The notes below the pieces were generated by a model that made no database searches, was not told the DNA's origin, and was given only the letters and a program-made list of their open reading frames with translations. Of a stretch of 64,000 bases of DNA, positions 12,501 to 25,274 are shown in pieces. The stretch comes from Hybos culiciformis (lineage: Eukaryota; Arthropoda; Insecta; Diptera; Hybotidae). Every line of letters starts with the position of its first letter. The stretch's first letter is position 1. The position numbers were made by a program, and so were the translations under genes. The DNA lies in contig OZ023275.1 of NCBI GenBank assembly GCA_964007475.1, forward strand, positions 36,885,381 to 36,949,380, written 5' to 3'.

Positions 12501-14291
12501 TTTTGTCTAGTTCTTGGACCCTTGAAGCCCTTATAAAAAAACTTCTAAATTTAAATTGTCGTATCTCTGGACAGCTGACCATTCTACGACTACTTATAAA
12601 ATTTAGAATATAACAATTTTAAATCATATTAAGAAAATGATACAAAAAAAAAGGGTTTATATGATAATTGTAAAGGAAATGTAATTATAAACTAAAGATA
12701 AATTCAATTTCCTGTAATTCTATTTTAATTTTATGTAATGAGCTTGTAAATATCTGTATCTAAGAGTAGTTTTCCAATTCAAAGTTAATTAATTTTCTTT
12801 TGTCTAATAAAATTGATAAAGAGTAATTTTCAATTACACGTGGGAAATGTTCTTTGAAAAAAATAAAAAAAAAACTATTTCCTTTTATTCTGCCCTATAA
12901 CCGGGTTTTGTAATTTTAGAATTTCCTATCATATATATATAATTTTTTTTCCTTTAACATAATAAAAATATAAAAAAAAATTAATAATAATTTAATCCAC
13001 ATAACATTATGAAATCTACTTGTTTTTCATGTTAAAATATCACAATATAGGTATAGTATAATATTTTATGTATATAGTAAAAATGACCCTTACAACAAAC
13101 TATGGGTTACCAAAATTATATTAACTATAATCCAGCATCATGTTGTGTAATTTATATGGTAAAACTTCTTTTCCGAGTAAATTATGCCATATTTTTTTTT
13201 ATTTATTTTTTTTGCAAATAAAAAGATTATGAAACTGTTTTTCTCTCAAAGGATTAACTCTTTTTTAATGATACCATTGCTAACCTATGTATAACTGATA
13301 GTAATCATTTCTTATATTTGAGTTTTATTTGCATAACTAAGTTTATAATAATGTTGAAATAAAAATATTTTTAGCTTTAGCAGCTGGTGTAATAAAGGTA
13401 TTGCTTATGTAGAGAAATTTTTTTTTGGTAAACACATTGATATTGGCCCTATAGTTTTACATCTCATTTTGCTGCCTTTTTAAGATCATCCTTGTTCAGA
13501 ATTCTGAATATACATTGCAGCTCTATTTTTTATTGACGTGGTTTATCTGAATAAAAACCCAAGTTTTTTTGTTATAATCTCAATAATTTTTATTCATATT
13601 TTACCAAAATCTACCCAATATTATAATTGTAGACCTACACTATACATTTTATTTCCTTAAAGACATTTATTCAACCGTACCTTTAAACAATAAATCTAAT
13701 AACTTTGTTAGAATTAAGGATCCTTCACTTTTTTTTTTCGTCTAAAAATGTATGTAAATGTATGTAATCCTTTAAATAGTTGATATAGTTTAGGTCTGAG
13801 GTAAAAGAACATTATAATAATAAAATGCACGAATCTTTTTTTAAAGGTATACCTACAAGTTTTTAAAAAGCACATAATTTAAACTTTAAACTTTCGTTTA
13901 ATAAATTTTGTATATACATACTTATATATGATGTTACTAAATTCTGTATTTAAAAAATGGTCGGAAAAATCGAAAAACAATATAAATAACTATAAAAATA
14001 TTTTAAACGTACAATAAGCGTGGTATTATTTTAGTGGTATTCACGTAATAAAATAAAATACCCTCTAGTCATTCAGTTTCTGTTTCTGATGTCTTTGATA
14101 GGCTCAACCGGTTGAAAAAAAAAAAAAAACAGCATTTCGTAGGCAAATTTATTTACCAAAAATAAATCAGAAACTTTAAAAAACATATCGAAAAAATATC
14201 CCAAATTTACACAAAAACCATATTAGACCTTTTTTCTTTATTTTTAAAATTAAAATTTAATTCCTTGAGGGAACCTTATGTGACCAAAAAG
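9580..14291. other. AT-rich intergenic DNA, no gene seen
   Basis: Low-complexity DNA with many A/T runs. A somewhat more balanced patch at about 12300-12600 has no frame longer than a few dozen codons. Confidence 0.55.
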
Positions 14292-14316
14292 TTTTTTTTT
14301 TTTTTTTTTTTTTTTT
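14292..14316. repeat. Homopolymer run, 25 T
   Basis: Longest uninterrupted T tract I found; others of about 19-22 T lie near 38101 and 49619. Such tracts are frequent assembly and length-variation sites. Confidence 0.9.
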
Positions 14317-14640
14317 AAATAAGAACAGAAAGTGATATAACGCATTAATAATTTAATAATTTTTAATTCTCTCAGGATAACAATTTTTTTTGATTTTGTT
14401 TGAAATAATAAAAAAGAAAAAACTTGCCGACCTTTTTCTATCCTTTTATACAAGTGAAATACAGTGGTTATTGGTGAACCAAAAAAAAAATTATATATTG
14501 TCATCGCTTGTTAAATTATTATAAAGGAAAAGTTGTGTGTAATAATGAAATTTGTGGTAATCGAAAATCTATAGTCGAATCGGAATTAAATATTAAGCTG
14601 GGAATACAGTAATTGAGTGGAAGCCCTGTCAAGTGTTATG

Positions 14641-14675
14641 GTTGTGCAAAATTGGTATTTTGGGTCTGCACAACT
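14641..14675. repeat. Dispersed copy of the ctgcacaac minisatellite unit
   Basis: gttgtgcaaaattggtattt followed by tgggtctgcacaact closely matches the units at 2711-2838, 12 kb away. This points to a shared mobile or satellite origin. Confidence 0.6.
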
Positions 14676-16990
14676 ATTTATTTCTATATCTTAACATCTA
14701 CATATGTTTCTCTTTAGTTTCCATCTAAATTTAATTAATTACAATATGAAATGTATCACAAATAACGTTAAAAAAATATTTAAATCATTTATTCAAAACT
14801 TTCCATACAGCTTAGAAATTATTTTTAAATTCACGCTATTATTAAATTTATAGGTTTATTTTCGAAAATTAAGCAATTTTATCAGTTTGTTTTATCTTAA
14901 CTATTGCACCACCCCATCATACACTTTGGAATGTCCAGCTTAACAAAATAATACTTAAAAAGTAAAAATTTTACCAGTCGTCTTAAATTTTAAGTGAGTT
15001 TTTGCTTGTCAATATATATTTTTTCGAAATAAAAATATTATTTATTTTCTTAATGAACATTTTTTATTTTCTTATTGTCAAAAATGTCACCTATATTGTT
15101 TTATTATGATTCAAAATAAATTTATTTTTCGTCATAACAAAAATTCAAAAAATTTAGCTTGTCTGGCTAAAAAAAATAAAACAAAATATTTATTTTATCG
15201 CAAAGATAAATTAAATTAAAAGCTTCAAAGAAAACGATATACATATATAATTATGTTTCTTTTTTATGCTTTATTTTCGAAATTAGTTATGACACTTCAT
15301 CTTAACGTGTATATATAGGTACCTATTAAGTGCCACAGTGGTAATAATGACGATGAAATACATTTAAAAAATAAAAAAAAACATTTTTTTTTTTATCTTT
15401 TTAATTTTAATAAACAGAATTTTTATTTTCTGTGGAAAAAAAAAAATGAAAATTATATTTCAACAAAATAATGAGCAAAAATAATAAATTGAATTTTCAT
15501 AAGAAGATTATTTTTGCTAAATAATATATAATTTAAAAATTAAAAATAAAAAATTCACACAAACTTTTAATTTTATTCTTTATATTCCTTTTTTATGGTC
15601 ACTGGTTGAAGGCTCTCAAAATGACAAAAATAAATTAATCCGTAATAAAAGATCATATTACAATTTAATTAAAATCGTTAAAAAAAAAACTTTTTAATAT
15701 TTTTATTACACTATTTTTTGGAATTTTATTTATGGGTAGGTACTTAAAATTAATTGAATTTTTTTTTTAAGTAAAATTATATTTTACTTCTTTTGGAAAT
15801 CAATTTCAAATCGGGATTGTGGGAAAATAAGAAGCTTATATATTTTTCCATCAGGATCTACAATTACTGATTCAAATTTGCAAAAAAAAAACAACCATTA
15901 AAGCTTTCAAATAATTAAGTTACAATTTTATTAATTTTTTTTTTATTATTTGTTATGTTTGAAACCAGAAAATAGATAGAATTTATTGATTATTATAAAA
16001 AGGACAGCATTAACCTCGAAGTAATATATTGCACATGCATTGTTATAATTTATTTTTTAATTTGTGCATCGATTCGCTTATTGCCTCAAGCACATAAGTT
16101 TAAAGCAAAAATTATGGTGGAAAATTTAATAATACATATTAAATTAAGATATAATTATAAAAAAAAATTGCCAATAATTTATTTTAATATTAATTATGGA
16201 AGTTAAAGTTTAAAATAATGAAAAAAAAAAAAATTTTATACATTCACCTTCATTATCACTTTAATTAACAGGTATGTTTACCTACTTAACGAAACTACCA
16301 TTCATAATTGTAATTAAAAATTAAATATATACATACCAATGATTTCACTTGAAATAAAAAATATAAAATTTAATTAAATTTATGAAAATGACAACATTAT
16401 TTAACGAATTCATGTTTTTTTTCGAAATTCTTCTATAGAGCCTATTCATATTAAATTATGCAACAAAAATAAAATTTGAATTCCTTCTGCCTCAATATGT
16501 TATTATTTCAAAAAACAAAACAAAAAAACTTTTAAATTCCTTATATGAAAAGTTATAAAATATAACATAAAATTGTTAATTTATGACTTCTCAACGTACC
16601 AAAGATCAATCAAAACATAAACTTTGGCAATAAGTTTTTGGATCAATCATTGTTTTATAATTTATAACAAAAAATATATATCTAATGATTCTTATCATCT
16701 TCACATCTTTATTAGTATATTTAGGTCACTTGAGATTGTGATTATAAAATGAATGTATGAACTTCTGCTAAACAAAAAAAAGAAAAGTTTTTTTGAATAT
16801 ATATAAAAATACAATTTATACGGAAACTTAAAGTTAAAATAAGTTTTTTTTCGAATTTTGAAAATTTTATTTATACCACAATTATTTAAAAAATAATCAA
16901 CATTATGGTGTCATTCTAGCTGCTTTATTATTTGACTTATAATTATCTGTCAATATCAATATAGTAGATTACAATACATGTTATGCTAGT
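14676..16990. other. AT-rich intergenic DNA, no gene seen
   Basis: No supported gene, RNA or repeat structure beyond A/T runs. Confidence 0.55.
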
Positions 16991-16994
16991 TGTA

Positions 16995-17091
16995 TATACA
17001 CACAAACACAGAGACACGAGTCAAAATTATATCACGAGACCGAAGGTCGAGTGATATAATATTGACAAGTGTCTAAGTGTTTGTGTGTATA
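16995..17091. repeat. 97-bp imperfect palindrome (foldback)
   Basis: The outer arms tatacacacaaacac (16995-17009) and their exact reverse complement (17077-17091) enclose further paired blocks: gagacac with gtgtct, and gtcaa plus attatatcac with gtgatataat plus ttgac. A gacc/ggtc stem with a 3-nt gaa loop closes the centre at about 17042-17044. Most positions pair. It lies next to the minisatellite at 17204, a combination typical of some non-autonomous Helitron/Helentron or foldback elements. Confidence 0.8.
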
Positions 17092-17203
17092 ACAACGAGT
17101 TTTTATAACAAATTTGATTAACATGTATTGTACACTGCTTTAATGTGCATGTGAGAGGGAGTTGCAAAGAGAGAATATAGAGATAATTTATAATAAAAAA
17201 TAA

Positions 17204-17420
17204 AGATAAAAGAAAAAAAGGGAAATTTTCCACGTTAATTTTACTTTAATTTCTCTTTCTTTTAGAGATAAAAGAAAGAAAAAAAGGGAATTGTTCCACG
17301 TTAATTTTACTTTAATTTCTCTTTCTTTTAGAGATAAAAGAAAAAAAGGGAAATTTTCCACGTTAATTTTACTTTAATTTCTCTTTCTTTTAGAGATAAA
17401 AGGAAAAAAGGGAAATATTG
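17204..17420. repeat. Minisatellite, 62-66-bp unit, about 3.4 copies
   Basis: Units begin with agataaaag at 17204, 17266, 17332 and 17394. Each continues as a purine-rich block, ttccacgttaattttact and ttaatttctctttcttttag. Copies are nearly identical, with one 4-bp gaaa indel, so the array is young. Each unit contrasts a purine-rich and a pyrimidine-rich half, so single strands could pair with themselves. Confidence 0.9.
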
Positions 17421-17475
17421 TGAGTGTGAGTGATATTATTTTTGTTTATAGTACTACGGAGTTCAAAATGAAGTA

Positions 17476-17540
17476 AGTAAATACAATATAAGGAAATGTA
17501 AATACAATTTACATTATAGGGAAATGTAAATACAATTTAC
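17476..17540. repeat. Short direct repeats of gtaaatacaat
   Basis: ggaaatgtaaatacaattta occurs at 17492 and again at 17520 (28-bp period), preceded by a partial copy at 17476. Directly upstream is ttcaaaatgaagtaagt, which resembles a start context followed by a splice donor, but no exon can be supported. Confidence 0.6.
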
Positions 17541-17544
17541 TTAA

Positions 17545-19391
17545 CTGCATAATTGCATGTGTATTGATGCATGTAATAGACCATCTACCGAGCTAAATTT
17601 GCGAATGTAAATCTATTACAATATAAGATTATTATATGTCAATTGAATAGAGATTAATAACGTTATCCTTATGAAAACACTGCCGATTTCATCAAGCCAA
17701 AACCTTTTTTGATTATTAAATATATGTACCAATTTATTTTAGTGTATTTATTAAAATCTGAAACTAATTTTCATAAACTTTTCAACACTCTACTTATGAA
17801 TGAGAATGATATTCATATGATATTAACGTAAATGCATGCATATTCGTCATTCTGTCTATTTATCAAAACTTAATTTTATCTCAAATACCTAAAATATAAT
17901 TTTCTAATGAAGTTTATTCTTTTTATTTATTTTCATCTTAACTTTACGATATGTTATAATTTTTTAGTTCATAAATTGCCTAAATTTATATCCATAAAAT
18001 AAAAATGAAAATATAAATTTGATCATTATAGGATAAATATATAAGTATGGAAAAAAATTATATACAAACGTAATAAAATAAACCTATAAGAAAAAAAAAA
18101 TAATAATGTTTTTTCTGTTAACAAAATATCAAAAATCATAAATAAACAACATATAGTTTTCACTAAAAACATCCTCAAATATATTTTTTATTCTATTTTG
18201 GAAGTAAATAAACCACATAACATTGTCACTGAGAAAACAAATTTATAAAATGTTTTCTACTTTCAGTCCAGCTCTCCAGACGTAATGTTAGTGAAAAGAA
18301 AATCATAATTATTTTCTTTCTTTTTTTTTAATAAGTATGTATTTATGTAAATTGAATTCAATTTTCAATTTCGTAAACTTCAAAATTTGTCTATTTGATA
18401 AAATTAAAACAAAAAAGTTTATTAAGTACACAAATTATAGAATTTTTCTAATTATACAAAATTTTTACTGATGTAAGTGCTCTATTTCTCCCTTTAATAA
18501 TTTCCCATCAGTTGATATGTAAACAAAATAAAACACTTTAGAATACTACTGTCTTCTTAGAACTAACAAGGTCGGTCGATTTAGACAGGCTAGGACATAG
18601 CTTTCTTAAAAATTGATTAAATATTTATGAACATTTATTGTGTGGGTGCTTTTCCGTGCTTATCTAACCTGATTTCCCTTGGAAACTATTAGTTTCTATC
18701 TATAGAACAGTTGGAAACCGCCATCCTCATTCAATACAGAGTATGCTCAACATAGATTCATATTTTTTTTTCAGAAAATGTTTCTGTGTAAACATAAAAT
18801 ATAAATTTATATAAATAATGTATTTATGTATAATCTGTATACGTTATATTTCATTACTACTATAGAATTTTGATATAAAAATGTCGATGACATTTGGATA
18901 AAAAAAAAAAAATAATAACTACATAGGTATTTTCTAGAAAGCTTTCAAGAGTTTAGACATTAATTCCATAATAAGAATGCTGCTATGCTACTATTACGAT
19001 AATCATAAAAAAAAATAAGAAAAAACTTTATCATTGAGGAAAACCATATAGTGTGACCAAGAAATAAAAATGAATTTTAGTTTAAGTAAATGATTTGCTT
19101 TTACGACCGAATTACAACCAGAGGATGATAAAAATTCTAAGAATTTTTTTTTTGTCATCATAAAATAAATGTAAGTATGTTCAAAATATATTTTTTATGA
19201 AAGTGCGTGCAAGTTTTAAAAATAATATTTCCAATTCAATCAGACTGATGACAAAAATAAAATTTAACGTTTGGAAAAAAGTTAGTCGAAATGCTGAAAA
19301 TAATTTACAAAAATTTATTAAGTTAGATTTTAAATTACTTGTATATGCATGTATGATACGAACAGACATATAGATGTCAAGTTGATTGAAG
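17545..19391. other. AT-rich intergenic DNA, no gene seen
   Basis: A less AT-rich patch at about 18540-18740 has no extended open frame. Nothing else stands out. Confidence 0.5.
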
Positions 19392-19399
19392 AAATAAAA

Positions 19400-19874
19400 C
19401 AGGGTTTCGAACCCCGAAAATTATTGGTACGGGTACAGGTTCGGGTTCGATGCCTTAAAATTTAGTGGGTTCGGTTCAGGTTCGGGTTCGGGTTCGGGTT
19501 CAACTTTTTTAAGAAAAAAAATTCTATGTAGTGTTTAGTTTAAAATGTAATTTTTATTTTATTTTAATTATTTTATTTAATTCAAAAAAAACTTATAAAT
19601 TCTTTTCATTCACTTTTTTCACTACGTATGAAAACTTCTAGACTAATGAAAATAACCAAAGAAATACAATTAAAAAAATTCAAAAAAAATTCTGCGAAAT
19701 ATGAAATTTGAATTTCTACGCGCCGCATACTTAGGTAATAATTGCAATTAAAAATTGAACCCGAACCAATTTTTTTAGTGGGTTCGGGTTCGGGTTCAGG
19801 TTCACATAATTTAAAAAAAAACATTGAACCGGAGCGGGTTCAGGGTTCGGGTTCGGTTCGGGTTCGAAACCCTG
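19400..19874. mobile_element. hAT-type MITE with GGTTCG-rich subterminal repeats, 475 bp
   Basis: Both ends read CAGGGTTTCGAACCC inwards, a perfect 15-bp inverted repeat, and are flanked by a perfect 8-bp direct repeat aaataaaa (19392-19399 and 19875-19882). That is the hAT signature. Subterminal regions carry many ggttcggg/ggttcagg hexamer-like repeats on both sides, the likely transposase-binding motifs of the parent element. The centre (about 19510-19740) is ordinary AT-rich DNA with no transposase. The proline/glutamate run of the 72-codon minus-strand frame at 19606-19824 is just the hexamer read as codons. Confidence 0.88.
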
Positions 19875-19882
19875 AAATAAAA

Positions 19883-22860
19883 TGAATAATTTAAGTTTTT
19901 TATTTGCACAATAATTATAACACTATTTTTAGAGCAAGTCTGGCAAGGAATCAATCAAATAAATCAAAAAAAAACCTTGATTAAATCTCTATCACTGCTA
20001 AATTCTCAACAATCTAGCGAACATAATACAAAAAAGTTAATATTAATAATAACATCAAATGACAAAAAAATTAACTCAAAAATTATATATGCTTTTAATA
20101 GGTACATAATATCCCAATCTGATAATTTAATCGTATAATTATTGGAATTACAAGATTGTAATAAGGTTCTATTAAATATGTGTTTAAAATGCATTACTGT
20201 TAATTAAAATAATTATTAATCCGATGAAAATCCTTTTGGAAATGTAATTTTTTTTTTTAAATTAATACTTTAGGTTCGTTCACGCATAATATTATTTGGT
20301 ATATGAATGATATAATTACGTAATATGTAAAACTATTTAAAACCAACCATTGACTATATTCTATAAGAAACACTTTACTCAAACAGAAAATTTCTTTTTT
20401 CACGCCCAGCTCATTAAAACTTTCAGTTTCCTGTTAAGTGTTATTTATTTCATGCATCAATAAATACAAAAAAAAAATACATAAAAAAAGACGTGTAATT
20501 ACAGAAATGTGATTTTTTATTCAAGGCACTTAGGCTGCGAGGCATTTTATAATAGTTCAGACTTCATTTGTTTGTACCAGAAAAATCACATCTCCCAACT
20601 TTCTTTAATACTAAGTTAGGTCCGAATCTGTTTTAGGGCTCTTTACTTTATGACAATAGCAAAAAATACTATATGAAAGAAATATATTTATTATTTTGAA
20701 GCGAGATGCTTAATATTAATAATTACTGAAAGCAGGCTCTTTGATCACTTGCCTGTGTATTAAATTATTCGAATTGAATAAATTTATTTAATTAGAAAAC
20801 ATGATGAAAATTAATGAAAAATGAAATATAAGTGAAATATAGAAAATCAAAATATCGAAATATAAAATTGAATAATATTTACTTACTGCGGTTGACTCAA
20901 TAAAACCTAAAATTAAATTGATTTTAGAGTGTTTTTAGTGATATTATAAGGGATTATATTTATATAAATTTTCATTCATAATTTCAACCAACAATCGATT
21001 GCATTAAACAAATTTCTCTATGTGTATAATTTCCTATAATTGATATTTACATAATTAAATATCCCAAATTATGCACACATATGTATATAATATCAAAAAC
21101 AAATATTAAAAAAACTATTTATCAGTCATTTCATTAAATTGTATAATTATTCTTCTTTCAAACAAAAAGGATTATAAAATGCAATTTATATAACTAAAAT
21201 ATATATACAATTATATAAATGTATCATTTTTCTTATTATTTATTTAATGCCATTATGTTAAATATTTAAAAAAAATATAATAATAAAATATATAAATATT
21301 TTATGTATTTATTTTTAAATCCAATTTACTCAATTTTCTTAACCACAATTCTATTTTCAATATAATAAAATTTTTAATACTTGACATAGAAGTAAGTTAA
21401 GTTTATGTCCTTCCTTAAAATAATAGATTCAAAATGTCAAAAATTATTTGAAATTATTTATGTCTAAAATTTTGAAGAAATCAATATTCACAGGTAAATT
21501 ATAAAAGTATTTGGACAGTTCATATCCCCTTCGGAGTCCTTAGTATACAATATCATTTTCATTTAATAACACTTCTAAACTATTTCTTGCCTTAATTATA
21601 TGATATTTTCCTGGCCTATTAAAAATAAACGATAGGTTAATAAAGGTTTATAAAAAAAAAAAAACAAAAAAAAACTCATCGAAATTATTTTTTTCTTCAG
21701 CAAACAAAATTTAATCATAATATATTTATTTAATTTTTGTTAAACACAATCATTGGTTTCTGAATTATGATTTTTCCATTTCTTTCTCTACTGATATCTT
21801 TCTGATGGTAAAAGAAAAATCTTTATTTATAAAGATAACATTCATGCACAACATATCGCGATGTTTTTCTATGAAAAAAAAAAAAAAACTTATCAATATG
21901 AAATACCTACATAGTATTATAAGGGCAACAAAAAAAGAAAAGCGCAAACTGAATCAAATAAAAAATTGTTAAAAAAAAATAAACTCCTATAATCAAACTT
22001 GCATCAATTGGAAATTTTTTTTTCCTTAACGAGTTTTGTGTATAGTAAAAAAAAATTGAAAACAAGAATATAAACTTTTATTTTTTGCCAAAACTTTATT
22101 CAGGATAAGTTAAAATTTGATGATGATGGAACAAAATAAATGAAAATGTCTGATAAACACTGGTGTACATAACATTTATATTTAACATATACATATAAAC
22201 TGCCCTTAGCAACAACAACTTAAATATCAAAGCCGTGATGAGAATAAAAAACAAGGCATTCAAAGTATCTTGTGGGTGTAAGTGTCGTCCATAAATAATG
22301 TCTGAAATTATTTGAAAATTCCTATTCAAAATCTAAAGATTGTATTCGATTAAACCAATGATTAATTAGATCAAATTCAATCAGCTAAAAAATAAATGGA
22401 TTCTTTAGTTTCCGGATTAAATTGATTTATGAAATTTTTTATTCTATTCAAATTACTTTTAGTTTTAATAACACATTTTGTTTTGTAGTTTTAATTCATT
22501 TTCACAAATCAATCTTTTATTTGTGTTTTTTATTTTTATTTTTTTCAACTATACAGTACACAAATCTCATGGAAAATTAAAATTTTTTTTTATATTCAAC
22601 ATAAATAGACATTTACAAACATGCATTAAAAACATTAATTACTTAACATTTTTACTAGAGGGATGTTGGAAAAAATCTTCAAAACTCATGTCCATACAAT
22701 GTACATAAGATACATAAATACATGCTTGCCGATACTTTAATATCTTTATAGTATAACACTTTGTCCTTATAAATATAGACAGTACATAATAGAGTGTATT
22801 AGATAAACTTGAATCAGACAAGCTATTTTGTTTTATGAAATCTTTTAAAATATTTACAAA
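19883..22860. other. AT-rich intergenic DNA, no gene seen
   Basis: Small frames of 60-77 codons on both strands are rich in Phe, Ile and Lys and lack splice or start context. No supported gene. Confidence 0.55.
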
Positions 22861-22910
22861 TAATATTACTCAGTAATAATATAAATAATATTACTCAGTA
22901 ATAATATAAA
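22861..22910. repeat. Perfect 2 x 25-bp tandem repeat, palindromic core
   Basis: taatattactcagtaataat plus ataaa is repeated exactly at 22861-22885 and 22886-22910. The attactcagtaat core is itself a palindrome (13 bp), so each unit is a potential dyad-binding site or hairpin. Confidence 0.9.
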
Positions 22911-25134
22911 ACCAAAGAAAATTTATTTATGAATTAAACAAATTTTTCAAGTTTATTGTGTTTTAAAGGAAAGATCCATTGTTTAAGTTTATGTTATTCA
23001 ACAGAAAGTTCAAAAATTAGACTTCATAAACTATTAATTCACTTCTGTAAAAAGTTAAAAAAAAAAAAAAAAACACTTGTATAAAGCTAGTTTTATTAAA
23101 TTGTTATTTGCCTATTGGAAGTTAGTTCTATCCGCTTCGAAACTATTGATTTTTTCCATATTTTATATATACCTAAGTACCTAAGAGATATTTTCTTCAG
23201 AACATTGCTTATTAACAGCTTGAGCTTAACGTCTACTTATATAATGTAGGTACGTCTCTACTTAAAGATCTCAATATTGTTATGCTTTAGTAACTTTCTT
23301 ACAAACAAGTTACTTAAGTTATATATTTATATATAAATTATCAACAACTGATGATTGATTAATTATTGACAATTATTTATAATAACATTAATTTAGACGA
23401 CAGATATTAATATTTATTTATTAAAACCTATGACCTAAATTAGAAATTTTACTGTTTTTTAAGACATCGAATCAAAATAAATAACTCAATTTAAGTTCAG
23501 TAAATTTATTTTTGTTTTCTTTTAAGTTCTACATTTATTTTAAAAGCCAATTTTATTCTAGTTAACATATAATTACAATTTTATTTTTAATTAGAAATAA
23601 ATTGAAATTTTCTTTAAAAGTAAATTTTACATCGTTTTTAGACATAAATTTATATATTAACATTTAAGTTCTTTTTACATAATATGTGTTTCACGACATA
23701 ATAATTAGCAACTTTCGTTTGAAAATTACATGCATCGGATATAGAGATAAAAAAATTGTATGTCATAAAGTTATATCACTACTTCTTAATAAAAACATAA
23801 AAACATCAGTTTAGAATTACATAATGCCTAGTGTATGTAATTACATTGTAAAGATAATTTGTGTAAGTGCAAACAGGTTGTCATAACGTTCTCGTTCTAG
23901 AAATTGAAAATTGCATTTGCCTAAGAACATCGATTTCACACATACATATTTCAATTTCACTTCTAAATAAGTACAACGAATAATTTTCTAATGTAAGCTT
24001 TAATCAAAAAAGTATCAAATTTAATTACTAATGTTTTAAAATGTATTAAATATACAGTATAGTACACTTAAGTATAGTGTTTTAACTATAAATTATAAGT
24101 GCGAATAAACAATTTTTAGTTTATTTACTTTATTTTATTTATTTATTTTTGACATTTTATTTATTTTTCTATGCAAGTATTTTAAATTAAAAAAAATTGC
24201 ATTCACCAAAAATTATGCTGGATATCAACATAATATATACTCATTATGTTTGTATATTATGTATGTTGTATATTTATTTTAAAAGTATTAAATTGTACCT
24301 AAACAAACTTATTTTGGCTTTTTACCAAATGGGAAACTTTTTCTCAAAAACAAAAAATAGAAATATATTTAACTTAACAAATTTTATTTTGAACTGAGGG
24401 TTTAATTAAGAAATTCTGTTTTGTTATCAATTAAGAAAAAAAAATTATATTATGAAAATTACTATTTATTTTATGTCAAAAGTAAAATTTTTGAAACAAA
24501 ACTAGAAACCAGAAATAAAAACAACATTTATTTGCTAAAGCAGACGAAAACTGTTTAATTAATAAAATGCAACAAAAAAACCGTATCAGATTATTCAGAC
24601 GTGTATAATTAATTAAATACATGAGAACGATTTCGATAATAACTATCTCCTTCTGATCTGAATCATTTCGGCTAATCAATTCTGTTTGTAGTATTGAAAT
24701 GTAACATATGCAAATGGAAGTATCCAAATGATCAAATTTTTTTTAAGTGATATAATAATTAATGTAAACTAACTTCTTACCATTATTTTAAGATTCACTT
24801 TAATTATTTCGAAAAAGTAAATTACTTTTTTAATTTGTTTATTTTACAATTTAAAATTATTTAATCGTTATTCATAAATTTTTTCTATAAATAATTTAAA
24901 AGCTTAATCTGAAGTATTTGAGTATTTTATACGAAAAGCTTTTTTCTTTTAATGTTGGTAGAACTAAATGGGACAGGCGCGTTATACTATTCAAGTTTTG
25001 TTGCAAACTCCAAATTTTAATATTATAAATAAAAATATCTCCTTTTAAGAAGTTAAAGTTATTAAGAATACAATAAAAATTAAAAAAAAATTGAACAAGC
25101 AACAAAAATTGAAACTTTCTAGGTTCAATAAAAT
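22911..25134. other. AT-rich intergenic DNA, no gene seen
   Basis: Frames at 24197-24397 (plus) and 24476-24727 (minus) are short and without recognisable features. Confidence 0.5.
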
Positions 25135-25140
25135 TTTATT
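25135..25140 (-). terminator. Candidate polyadenylation signal AATAAA (minus strand)
   Basis: It lies about 135 nt beyond the stop codon of the partial Cobl copy. In DNA this AT-rich the hexamer is common by chance. Confidence 0.3.
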
Positions 25141-25274
25141 TAAAATTATGAAACATTTTTGATACAACTAAATGCACGAAATTTTTAATACAAAGTCATT
25201 TTAAAAGTTGTTTATATTCTGTTCAACAATATTTGACTACTTAGTTGCTCCACTTTCATTTTGAATCTGCATCA

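Noticed and set aside
17466..17476. tcaaaatgaagtaagt as a first coding exon
   Set aside because: Start context and donor look good, but only about five coding bases precede the donor and it lies inside a repeat cluster.
19606..19824. EPEPEPE-containing minus-strand ORF
   Set aside because: The run is the ggttcg repeat of the MITE read as codons.
19855..19874. ggttcgaaacc resembling a tRNA B box
   Set aside because: It is the terminal repeat of the hAT MITE; no A box, cloverleaf or Pol III terminator arrangement is present, and the other end carries the mirror copy.
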